From Fasciola hepatica (taxonomy: Eukaryota; Platyhelminthes; Trematoda; Plagiorchiida; Fasciolidae), in contig CANUEZ040000104.1 in assembly GCA_948099385.1 (NCBI GenBank), positions 561,001 through 625,000 on the forward strand: a stretch of 64,000 nt of DNA, in the 5' to 3' direction. The notes below the pieces were generated by a model. It was not told where the DNA came from, did not search any database, and was given only the letters and a program-made list of their open reading frames with translations. A program made the translations under genes and the position numbers. This document shows positions 12,901 through 25,700 of this stretch, piece by piece; positions within the stretch are counted from its first letter, which is position 1; the number at the start of each line of letters is the position of its first letter.

Positions 12901-15900
12901 TGTTGGCCTGTATTACCGACGATACGATATCAGAAAAAGACAACATCGTTCAGTGTCATATTTATAGTCGAAACAGCAGTGGCAAGATAAACAAATGAGA
13001 ACGAAAGATATGGAGGGAAAGGAGGTGAGGAGGTGAGTCCCGGGGTGTATATGTCTGACTGTGTAGGTGTGCATCGGCACAGAGGCACGCGATCACAAGC
13101 CACCGGGATGCAGTGAAAGAGACAGAGATGAGATGAAAGCCTGACTGGGAATACGGTCGTGTGAAAGCACATCGTCAACGAAAATAAATGATACACATAA
13201 ATGATCACACTCTTTTCTTTCCAAGAAGAGCTCGATTTGCTCACGAAGTCAAAAACGGGATGTTCAATCTCAGTTCATCGTTAAAAGGGAAGCACAATCT
13301 CCATCGGTTATCACTGCCTTCCAAAACTCGATTGGTGAGCGGTCAGCAGGGTTAGGTCGCCCAATATTCAATGAAAGCAATGAATAAAAAGTTAAGCAGG
13401 TAAACTGTCAGGGATAACAAGCAATCTCATTAAAGCAATGATAATGGAGATGACCATGAATACACGATGATGATAAAGTTCATTTTTCAATTGGTATAAT
13501 CGAAAAAGGAAAATACTCGTGTGTCTGTGATATATTCGAAGTGGTGAAGAGTGTTATAAGAGAAGCACAACAAACACTGCGTTGTATATGAGCGCGTATA
13601 AGCGACTGACAACTGTAACAACTGTGCCGAATGAGACTGACCGAACTCAACGTTCAATTAGGCGATGAAATATATCTGAAATAAGGTGTCAGTAACCGCT
13701 TGAGGACAACTCTATAACACAAAGCACTTGCGGCACTGCGTAAAAGCTCGACAACAACGAGAACAATGTAAACCAGAATTTTGTAAATGTTTTTACTCCA
13801 AGACCACCTTGGACCACTGTCGCGCGGATACAGAGTCAACAGAGGGGCGGTAAGTACAACGAAAATTGACTCGCTCATTTTCCAAACTGGCTACGCATTT
13901 AATAGGCAGGAACGAATTGCGCGCGCTTTGAAATTTGACCGGCAGGTACAATCGGGTACATCGCTGAAGAGTGTGTGTGTGTGGGGGGGGGGGAGTAAGG
14001 GGAATGAGGGTAGCATCACGGGATTGGGACCATCAGACTGCTGTCTGTCGCTTCGGTGCCCATTAGATCTTCTAATTCTTCGTTCAGCAATTCAGATGTG
14101 TAGTCCAAACGAGAAGATACATCTTCAGGATCCACACCAGATTTGCGTCGTAATGTATGCTGCGAGGTGGCTAGTGAGGGACCATTGATCAAATCCTGAA
14201 CTGCTTTCGGTAGATCGGGCAGAATTTTGTTCAACTGTTCCACATACTGTGTGGCTGCTATGAGTACTGGTTCCAGGGGTATCTTGTTCGACATATCGTT
14301 CACCAACTACAGAGAGAAATAATTTCGCATGGATCCATTGGAGTGAAATATAAATTACGCAAAAGTAGTCGGAGTTAAACCAGTGAACGGAGAACAATAA
14401 CTCATGAAATTCATCTTGACCAACGTTACGGCAAACCTGAAATAGTGCACACCCATACGTGCACAGTGGCTGAATCATGCCCATCAAAATAAACTAAAAT
14501 TCTGAATCTTTAGAGACAATGCACTAGCTCATTGTGAGTTATTACACAGATGACATGATAATTATCTTGTCCCAACGAGGATTGATCCATGGAGACTGTA
14601 AGTTTGTCAGTGAACTGCTCCGCTATCGTAAAACTCGTTACTGAGTCCAAGCTCTCGGGGGCCGTCGACAACAAGCTTCTGAGTCACAGTTGTCGGTTTC
14701 CTTTGACCGGTTGGACCTATTTGGCTAACGGATGTCCCTATCGTTGCATTTATGCGTACACGTCACGTCAAAAAAGCACAAAGTGTCATGAACGAGAAAG
14801 CTACCATGGTCTGGAACAAGACGACACAGAGTGATGAACCACATTGCCTGTGTGCAGCTGGGCCGTGCTGGTGTCTATTCAAATCACTTAAGACGCAATA
14901 CTGACAGATGACGGGGACAGTGATTTGACACTCAAACGGCGAAACAACTACAACCAAGCTAACGTATTCGACCTTGAGTACCCGAGGCCCACTGGTAAAT
15001 AAGCTTAGTTAGGGCTGCTTTTAGTAAAGTCATACCAGTCCCGACGTCCAAAATCTCACCATGCCAGAAGCAGCACCTCGTTCTTTTGTACTATATGATC
15101 CACTGTAGTCTGATTTAGACTGTGACCTAGACGGCTGTACGAAAATCTCTTGAATGCCAACTGACTGAAATTCTGAGCTAACCGAGAATAACCTTGGGTC
15201 ACGAATCGCAACGAAACGGGAAATGGGGTGATTGGGAACAGTAGCAGTCTTCAGTGGGAAACAGTTTATCCCATGAATCAATGTAGCTAACAGCTGACAG
15301 ATTTCGATAAGCGTTGTGTGAAACGGTTCAAGGTACAGTTTAATAGGCCTTCGTCTGGGATAGATGACCTGAATCGACTAATGGGCACAGCTCTAGGTGG
15401 ATAAAATCGACCGTCAGGTACGTAGCTTCTCCAATACAAACCGTATGATCAGGTTGCCGATTATGTCCTATAACAGCAGCTGGACGTTCAGGTTATAGGG
15501 TATGCGTCCTTCATTACATTACTGCGCAATATGCAGTAAAACGGCTACACTTGAATCTATTTCTAAAATAAAGATCTCGATTTCATGATGCAACAACCAA
15601 AACTCCTTGGTTTGATATCGATAAACGAGCAAGTTCCAAAGAACTGGCGTAAGTCGGTGATCGTATAGACTAGCAAAAGGGTGACCCGTACTGTTGCGAA
15701 AAACACAGAGGAACAAAACCGATAAGTATCGCGTTCAAGCTGCATGCTGGGCTTCTATGCCGCTCGTTTACCGTTCCTGTACAGTGCTCGCACGAGAACT
15801 TAGCTGGGATAAGACCTAATCGATGTTGATCTCAGAACATTCACCTTGACAGATATCAGAATACAACCACGTTGTCCGCAAACTCATTACCTTGACTTTT

Positions 15901-18900
15901 CTGGATCACTGTTTAGGTTGCGACTCAGTCAAAGGTACAATTGTCTGGCACTGTCTGTGGCTGAAGGGTGCCAGAGAAATTCATTTTCACCGCCAGATCG
16001 TCAACAGATGACGTGGCAGCGAGGAATGAGGAAATGTACAGCAGACTTAGGAAAAGTAGACGCTTCACGTCTTCGTGGTTGGGGTCCAAAAGATCCTTCT
16101 GTTAGTTGACTGGAGACACTGAAGGATATGGCAGCGAACCGTGAACACTGATGATCGTGTTGTCACTTTCTATCGAATCAGAACGACTGATCGATGTGTG
16201 TTTGTACAGTTAGACTGTGTATTCCGTGTGTTGGCTGTGAGGGCGTTGTTTTCTTTTCCCTTCCGTATGCGTTCACTCCCTGTCCATCTTGTATATTAAT
16301 ACTTTTTAATTATACGTGCGACATGGTGAGTAAGAGAGTGTTCAATGGGGCTCTCCGTGCCGTATAACGCTGTACAGTTGGTATGTTTTTTGTGCGGTAG
16401 ATGATTTTCGATTGGGCGGACTAATAAGTTCGTACGACAGCTGACTTTAATCTTCTTTCTAGCATTTGGGTGATGTCATCACCCTTGAATGGAAGACACA
16501 CTGTGACCTCCATTCGTCGCATTGCTGCAGTGTTCGATTTCGTGGACTTTGTGATCTTGTGTCTGTCGGTGAATGCGTCCGGGTATCCGTTGTTTTGCAG
16601 CACTGTTCGGAAAAGACTGAGTTCATCAGCGACTGTGTTATCCGCACATATCCGCCTAATTCGGTGGAAAAGAGTGCTAACTAAGCCGCGCTGGTAGGAT
16701 ATGGGCGCATAGCTTGCAAAAGTGTGAATATGGTCCGGTACACGTTTTCTTGTGGTTGACTGACCTTGAGATTGGTCTGTCGGGTCTCCGCGTTAGTTTA
16801 GTATCAACGAAACCTAAGGTATTGTTCACCTTGGTTTCCATAGTGAAATGGATAGTAAGATGTAGTTTGCGTAGTCCAGGGATAACTTCTGCCTGCGCAT
16901 TGCTGTCGGTCGGTTGTTTACCAACGTGTTAGTCCGAGAAGTTAGACGGTCTAACTGTGATCATATTACTAGTGTATAGTGTTCTCAGTTGCTGTCGATG
17001 ATATCTCAGGGCATTTTTTCAGTGTTGAACATTTATTTTTAGTCTTTCATATGAGAGCTGGATAATTCTGTTGATCAGTACTGCAAACTTCCGGAAATTT
17101 CCTGACGTTCACTCAATGCTTGTTCTACAGTCCTCATTAATCTATCTGATCAAATATCCCGCATATGAAAAGTCATTGTTTTGGCTACTTTTGTCCACCG
17201 TACAGGAGCGACAAACTTGTGAATGTTTTGCAAATGCTACTCGAAACTTTTTCACCATCACGTAGTACGATCAGTTTGCCATTCTTTTCTATGTCCGAAA
17301 TGATCTATTCTCTTGCTGACTGTTTGTACCCGATCAGATAACTGTGATTCACATCAGCCTTCTGTGTGACCTGTGAGGATCAGTGAATTGGTAGAAACGT
17401 GTTGTTAATTCAATTTGCCTAATCCTGTTAGCGTTCTTATTGTTTTGTCATGACAACCGATACTCTAAGAGACTTTTGTTTTACTCATTCTTGGTATTTT
17501 CTGATTCAGGGCATAGAGTCCAGTCTGCGGCCTGTGGTATGGAAATATCTGTTGGGTTATTATCTCTGGGATAACACGGCCGCGGAAAATGAGAAACGAC
17601 GCATCGAGAAACAGTAAGTTTGTTCTGCTGGTACTGTAGGTGTGTTGCATAACTATTTCGTCCATTTTCCGTCACCGTTATCGTGATTGCGTTTTTGCGT
17701 TGATTTGAAGGCGTAGTTCTATCATGTTTGTTCAGGTTCGCTTTTAACGTATCAGATTCCACTTTCGAAAAGAACTGGCCACCGTAACTGTGTTACTTAG
17801 GCTGATGGTGAATCGTGCGCCGGAGTGTCATCTGCCGCCAAAGATGACCGGATAGACGGGGTTTGAATCCCCCGCCTCAAATTTGATAACCTGTGAGTGA
17901 TACATCATTTGTTGTTGGCGTGAAAACATCGTTATAGGCCAACTTGGTAGCATATTCGTAAGCCCGTCCTTTACGTTTTGGTCTTACATACCGATCTTGA
18001 ATTCTGATATGAGCAAATTTCCGCTGGTACCTAACGAAAACGAAACATAGAGGCATTCCACAATTATTTCCTCAGGCTCGCTACCAACGGTCATCAGTGC
18101 GTATCCACCGAGTTTCATCTTGAACTCGAACTTGGCGTTTGTGATAATGGGAACCCTTCAGCCATCCAATGCTGGCTCAGCAGCTTGTTTCACGTTAACG
18201 CTGCAGCATGCAATGCTCTTGTGTCTCTGACTTTCGACGTATACACAGTACTGATGACCATTCTTTACACACTCCTTAAAACAGTTCTGCTGTTTCCGTA
18301 GCGAATTGAGTATTAAGACCGCATAATCTGCCTCTTAAGAGGATTTACGGAAAAGCATTTTTTGTACACTTTAAGTTCCATTAGATATGAGATCACAATC
18401 TGTTTAGTTCCTTGTTGCTCTTTTTGTTCCACTTATAGCCGAGAGTATCATATGTTGAAGAAGTTCTGGAAAGAGATGTCCATCGAACGTCTGGATCGAT
18501 TCAGCCTCTTTCGGGATCGCAAATGCTTCATCGGTGAGTACATTGTTGTCGTGGTTGTTTTCTCCTGCTGTTCTTTTTTCGTCAGTGATTCTGATAATTC
18601 TCTTTTGTCTGTCCAAAAGGCACGCGAATCTTTACAACGGTTCAAAAAGGAAAAACCCTAATTACCAAACGTTTTCTCGATCAAAATGTGATTCTGTAGG
18701 TGAGTGCCAACAGAGTGCCTGTCCAAGCGTGTGATAGTGGTCCAGATGACGGAGATCGGAATATGAATATCTCGGCCGGTCCGAGAATTCTTACCGTATG
18801 GGATATTCTGCGCAACATTCCCCAGATGCCTCAGTACGGTCGGGGGTGGAGGTCTCAGGCTCCGAGATGGCTACTCGTCCTGAACGCTTCGCGAATTGCT

Positions 18901-19631
18901 GCCAAGTGACCGTGCGTCTAACACAGCCTCTGCTGAAGAAGTCCTACTCACTGCCTTCTCGTGGCGGTGTTCCCACTAAAGTGAGAGGACGAAAGCGAAT
19001 GCACAGCGCTCTCCACCGGGCTGGCTGACTAATAGTCAGTCTGAGAGAGATGGCTATACCTTGATTCCAAACTAACCATGAGTGATGTATGAGGCGTAAA
19101 GCGGTATGCTCATCGGCATTTGTGGTGGAGAGATGCACGGAGCACCGAGGATGTTTGGCCTCATCCGAAGGGCGTATGAACTGAGCACTCAGTCACCGAC
19201 CCCCAGTGGGCTACGGAACTCACGTTTCGTCTCGCTGCCTTGCGGGTTAAGCTTTGGATAGCTGACAGCTCCGGTTGTGGATTCCTAAGAAAATCACCTG
19301 CTTTGTCTCGGGCAACCTGGCAGTATCGCTCACAAACAAATAATGTTCTCGGACTTTCTACCCCTCCCCCCTGATTGTGCCATGTTTTGTTTGGAACACA
19401 GTCCCCGGAAGCACACGACTGGTTTCGCGGTTGTTGTCGGGGAAATTTTGTCCACACGTCTACATGCTACTTACTATCAGTATGAGCGCCTGTACATGCA
19501 GCCTCGTTGTTCGTTGGGTTAGCAGTGACCCAGACACGAATAACTGTGAGAAATCACAGTTGTGATTCATTTGTGGGCTCTTGAATGAAGAGTATCCATT
19601 CACACTCCAGACGATTAAAATTAGATACTAG

Positions 19632-19707
<76 letters not shown>

Positions 19708-22700
19708 CCCACGGAGAAGAAACAGCAAAATTGAGTCCTGTTCATTAGGGAACTGTCTCACTAATGGATAGTCTCGTGCAGGTTTATTTTTATTTTTAAT
19801 CTCCACAGAATGTTTCTAAGTTATTCACCTGTTTTGTAACAGCCAGGTCAGATCCATTCCCATCGAAGAACATTGATATTAGACACTGATCGAGCGATCT
19901 GGATCGTTCGCCCTAGTGCATCAGTGCCAAAAGGAAATTGGTTTGGTAATGAACGTTTTTTACTGGTTTTTCTGATAGGACCGACAACCTGTCACATTGG
20001 TGGTAGCTAGTAATCCACTGTCGTCGGGCTCCTCACCACACCGGACCTGTTGGGACCCTATGTGGTTCTCTTGTCCAGTTCTCAGGATCTGGCTGCCGGC
20101 TGACCCCAAAAGTGCAATGGGCCCTTGGAGTATACCTTTTCGACTGCATTCATGCTTGACCGTATAATTAAAAAAACACCAGCATCTTCCTCAATAAAAT
20201 GCCACACCGCAGTGGGTGATTGGTTATCACGTCAACTATTCAGTGGTGCGTTTGACTACGGGATTCCCTCCTGAAATTGCCCACTACACCAGATGGTTGG
20301 TTAAAAAAGCATACCGTTGAGACAGTGTGAATTAAAATGATGTATTTTTCATTTGCAAAGGCGTTTACACATTGTTCCAATAAAGGCGTCGACCACATCC
20401 ACCCAAATCTCTTCACTCTGTTAATCATTTGTCAACTAGTTGATACTGTTCTGTTCCACGGATAGTGGTTGTCTGCTGTCGGTTCTGCGCATCACGTATC
20501 ATACGGGTGTGAAATTATATACCCAGTTTTTTTTTTAATCCTTTTAAGGTGTGAGAAGGAGGAAAGAGCGGGAAGTCGGTTGTTCAACTGCAGTTCGATC
20601 AGAACTCTACATAAAACGACGATCGGTTGAAAAAATGTGAAAATTTTTAATTGTGCAGTAGACTGTCGGATTTTGTACTGCACGTCGATTTTTGTCGCTT
20701 TGACACTAACGTCAGCATTTGTGACTTGGTCGCCCCAACTTGGCGTCTGTCAACGGTAACTTTGAAGGTACAAGCAGAAAGGGTTGGAGGTTTATTACTT
20801 CGACTTGAAACCGGAAGTCCTTAACCTATAACGAATATCGTTGCATCTCGTTTTCCGAACAGTGATCCACAAATTAGCCTTTCCTGATCGGGCAAACTAC
20901 TCTTCCATTCAACCAGTAATTTTTTTTTACAAATGAAGACATTACTCTAAAGTATATGTTATATTTTGCCAGATATCTACACCAACCCGACAAATGCGTT
21001 ATCGAAAGCAAACTCACTCGTTATTCTCGCTGCCGCGATAAAAGCCTTCTGCAACTTATCGATCTACTGCCTCTGCCAAGCACAACAAGGATCACCACTT
21101 CGTTTAAAACCGTATCAACAAGCTTTTCGACCCAGATCACAGCACAGTTGGTCACATTGTTCCATTTGTGTCCGTTTGTACACCGAATTTGTTATTGTTT
21201 TTCACACACGCTAACTTCGTTCCGCAGTTCAACTTATGGATAGTGCTGTTGCTGTTTTGTTAGGTTTCAAACGGATCTAACTGCGTAGTAATCTGCAACA
21301 GTCACCGTTAAATAATGATCAGTTTCCTACAACTCACCAAGCGTGAAAATCTGCAGGCACATCATGTGCATAGAGAAAGCAACGAATCCATCCGATGCTT
21401 CGAATTAGTGCTGGTTGATCCTGTGTGCTAATTCCTCATGAACTAATTCGGTTGCTCGAAGAAGCAAGTATGTGCTTATGTTTGAATTCGTTGATCCTGG
21501 TGCAATTTGAACCCACGCGTAGACAGCACGCACACTTTTGTATTGTGTGTGTGGTTTGCGTTGCGCTACGTGGACACGCCAAAGGAGTTCAAAGGAAGGG
21601 TGCGATGGTAATGGTTGGGTTTATGATAACAGCCACTGCCAAGATAATCCTCATCCACTTAACTTTCACATTGACCCAGAAGTCATATTATATTATTCCC
21701 CAGTTTCACTACTTCGTCAACATCCATAAAGTTCATTATGGACATTGTTGCGTCCGTCGGACGTGTAAATAATGATCCATCCGTTATGATTATTGTTTCC
21801 CCCATTTTCATTCCACAGTTGATATCTCCCCTCCCTATGACTAACTTATGGAAAGGGTTGGGCCCAGTATTACATCCACAGTGGTTTTTTGGGAATGAGT
21901 GCCACGCCTTTAGTGGATGCCGAGAATCGCATAGTCACTGATGCCTAGCATTGGTAGCAGGTCGATGTCGGCTATCTCAGACGTTCGCAGAGAGAACACT
22001 AGGTCAAAGACCGACCTGACTTCGAGTCGTTTCGTACATATGCTAACGTACGACAAAGCCACAAGCTGCCGCGTGCAGACACCTGGCGAGTCTATCCGAG
22101 ACCGTGTACGGTGAAACTCTCCAGCAGCGGCGATGTATTACTTGTACTCACTAACCACGCACCGGTGGCTGAAGCGCGAGGTATCTTGGATTTCGTGCGT
22201 CGGTGGCCCACAGTCGGTCACTGATGTTTGACGAATTCAATGCATCTTATGTTGACTGCATAATGAGCTCTTACAATCATTTAACAAATCCTCCCGTGAC
22301 TTATAATCACAGTTCCTTTTGGCACATAGTTCATTTGATTAACCTCCGAGTCATTAAAGCGGTAGCCGCCATCAAGGTGCACTTGTGGCTTCGCTGTCAT
22401 TAACATTTGGTGTCTTTCAACTAAGCTGGATAATATTTGGAAACCAGTATTTTAGCATCAACTGCGTCATTCACCAGTAGTCTCAAATAAACAATCGGAT
22501 CAGTGTTCCAAGTGGTTTAACAGGTTGTTCTTTAAACGAGCAAATCTTGATGGTAACTTGCTGGGCACAGAAAATGTCAAATTCGTAAGACATAAAACAT
22601 ACCTAATCCACACAGCTCATGCGTTTCTCCTCCGTGCTTACCCATTGTGATCTCGCCTTCTCTTTTATGAGTAAGTTTTGATGGATTACACTGTGGTCCG

Positions 22701-25700
22701 TTAGGATCACGTATTTTTGCTCCTGAAAAAGGCATGTCTGCCAAATTAAACGTGCTCATGTGACACTTATTTTTCTCTGTCTGTCCCGGTGTGTTTGGAC
22801 ACGCAGAGAAAGATGTTCCTCGTACGGATCGCAGGTGCGACTTTTATCGAGACGATTCCGATCGGAATTTGACTCGGCTGTATGATATTCTCCTGACATA
22901 CGCCGTGTACAATATGGATTTCGGTACGTTTCTACGGGGTCCCATTTTCCTAATGTAATGTTTGGAAGACGAGTACGTTTCAATTAGATTTATGGGAAAA
23001 ATAAAATGATTTAAACACTTTATTTCTTGTGATCTAACAACTGTGTACGCCAGCCGTGCTTGCTGTCTTCAGATAATCTAGCAGGGGGTGACCAAACCGG
23101 AAGCAGAATGTGGGAAGTCTGTATTAAAGAAAAATGGATTGCGCGCGTGAAATTAAATGACCATTCAGTATGAATACTTATACATCGCTGATCACAACGC
23201 GTGATTGCTTAGCGCTCTACATTCCAGCTCCGTGAACCGGAATCGGAATGCTGCGTATGTTCTATATAGTGACGTACACTTGCGTATTATTTTCGTCTTA
23301 TGATCATTATTATTGGGCGGTAATACCATATGCTACACGACATTCGCAGGTGCGCAGTTTATATCTCAAACCGTGACTTTGTCCTGGGTATTTCGCAATC
23401 GTTAAAACAACCTTCATAATTTGCAAAACGCACATACATTCTCACTGCACAAATTTATTAATAACAATGAATGTTGCCAGTTAGGCTGATCGGTAGTGAC
23501 AAGCTTATAAGCATCACCAATGCAGCGAGACTGCTTATGCTATGCTTCACCACGCGCAGTCTTTTACCTAATGTGTCCGTTCAGCTTACCTGTCCCCCCC
23601 CCGCACACACTTTCTGTGCGTGTGAATTGCCAGGCCCTCACGATGCGGTTTCTTCCATACGGATGCTCAAATTTGATCCGTCGTATACCGTGATAATTGT
23701 TATTTATTTACCTTTCTTTCTTTACTTCATTTTCCTTATATAATAGTGACATTATCTCAGGAAAAGGAATTGGGGGTCGTGATAAATTAGGAGCCGCCAG
23801 TTGGGGAAAGTGATCGGTTGCCTTGATGAACTTAGACTGAATTTATACGAGTCACACGTGTTCTGCTCGTCATGAGTTTGCCAGTGATATTGATAGTCTA
23901 TTCCTTATTGTTCAATGCGTTATACTGTTAGAATCTATAACTTAGTTCCAGTTTAGTGAACCAACGACCCTGCAATGGTCGAAGCTTCTCTGGTTGTTAT
24001 CTCTGCGGAGTCCTCAACTGGAAATCAAGCCAATCAGTAATATGGAAGAAGAATAGAACTGGCGGCAGTGTCATGAATGAAGAAATGGCGTGAACACAGA
24101 AGCATCGCTAGTCGTAACACCTAGCTATGTTCTCCAGTGTATCTAACCATCGAGTGCGTAGGTCTATTGGACCCCACTCAGGCAACCTAACAAACTCTAC
24201 ATGGCATGAAATGGTTGCTCTTCCGACCGCAGCCTGTCTCAACACGCTGAGAAAATCTGGGGATATGCGCAATGCATGTTCCACCCAGCAGCCTAGTGCT
24301 CTTGAGCGTAAGATGAACTTGACTGGTCGCAAAAACTATCATTTCGAGGTAGCCTTTCAGCTACTGTCGGATTGTTATCACATCTAACCTGTTGAGATCC
24401 TACGTGATTCATCACTTTAAGTATCATGGAAACGTGGGGTTTATCCGTTCTATTCATGTCTGGAAATGAAGCAAGAGTCAAATCAAGTCAGTAGTAGCTT
24501 TATACACCCGGTTGCGTGAACTTTAATCTCTTACACCGTATCTCTGGTTATATAAATACAGAATCAGGAAGTGTGTGCAAATTTTCATCCAAGCAATCAG
24601 TTCCGTAAGTCTATAGCGACTTTCTTTTTATCTACGAGGAAACAAGCGTGGTATGACAACAGATTTGCGATATACAGAAGTGCGACTAGATAGAAATTTG
24701 AGCTTTGAGCGCGCGTAAGATGTAAACACAGCCTTTAAAGGTTCGTTCTGTGGAGGATGATGAGTTTCTGAAAGTACCGTGGTTAAATAGCAATAGTAAA
24801 AGCCATATATTTAGTTCACTCTCCTGTTAGTCCAATGAAAATACTGACCCTAGAATCTATTCATGTTCTTACCTACTCGTGCATACCTTCCTCCACATCC
24901 TCCATGGAACCCTATCACAGGATACTTTCAAGGCATGAACGATTTGCTGGCCCTCATTTTGTACGTAATCCAAAGCGAGGAGGAGTCGTTCTGGTGTTTT
25001 GTCGGTCTCATGGAACGATTGGTAAGTTCACCTTTGCACATTCCACGTCGCTTTCTGCGTTCGTTCCTCTCACGGTCATGCGTGATCGAGGAAATCCAAT
25101 TGCGTCCATCACTGGTTGATGATGAATCTTGTGCGAGACAATTCAGTTTGCAGTTGTGTTTCCAGTGTGAATGATCAACCAAGACTTGAATTAAATTTCC
25201 AATATCCACGCATCGCTTTTTGCCCAACTGTGCACCACACCTGCCCCATCATGTATTTTGAAGTTCGAAGTCCCGTGATCTGGATTACACATTCTTCTTA
25301 TCCCAAAACAAGATGATCGCTTGTGATTACCAGGCCTGCCTCTACCACAGTGTTCTTTAGGACGTAGAATTATCCTCATCGAATTCTGTCAATACACATT
25401 CAGATATTAAGTGTATCAAGAAAGATAGATCAGTCGTTTGTTTTCTAAACTGCCAGTGAGAAAGATCGGGAGACTAATCAATATTCATAAGTTTTGCGTA
25501 GAATTTCGTATTTTAATGAAGCAAACTGTCTCGTTCTATTTCCACAGTTCATTTAGTGATGTTGGTCAGGTGTGGTGGCATGCACGTTGTATCCTGACCT
25601 GTGAAACTGATCGTCTTGAATTTCCCCATATTGTATCATCACAGTGATCTACCTTTAAACGCAGTTCCACGTTCGGTGCTGCTCCTGCACGTATCCGCGG

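Larger units (their letters stand above)
9816..16003 (+). repeat. Left arm of 6.2-kb inverted duplication
   Basis: This segment is the reverse complement of 30537-36724: paired positions sum to about 46536-46540 throughout, so only a few small indels separate the arms. Anchors are the terminal exon copies (14016/32523), open frames at 12536/34000 and 11289/35247, and the GAT repeat (10281/36254). By eye the arms differ at about 1-2% of bases. The left edge lies inside an RTE copy, where similarity drops abruptly to about 85-88%. The right edge runs straight into an RTE 3' tail at 16004. Confidence 0.9.
19216..22806. other. Rest of intron 4, no gene seen
   Basis: Contains a (TA)n run, a diverged dispersed repeat at 19975-20165 and otherwise unassigned sequence. 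Frames at 20956-21243 and 21425-21772 show no motif and overlap in other frames. Confidence 0.6.

Noticed and set aside
12536..13878. Several 70-105 codon frames (12536-12853, 12930-13244, 13654-13878, minus) preserved in both duplication arms
   Set aside because: They are preserved only because the arms are recent copies. Composition is biased, there are no motifs, and they lie in the gene's 3' flank.
24835..25227. Overlapping frames around the glutamine-finger exon
   Set aside because: They are other-frame shadows or intron read-through of the TBC exon at 24921-25021.
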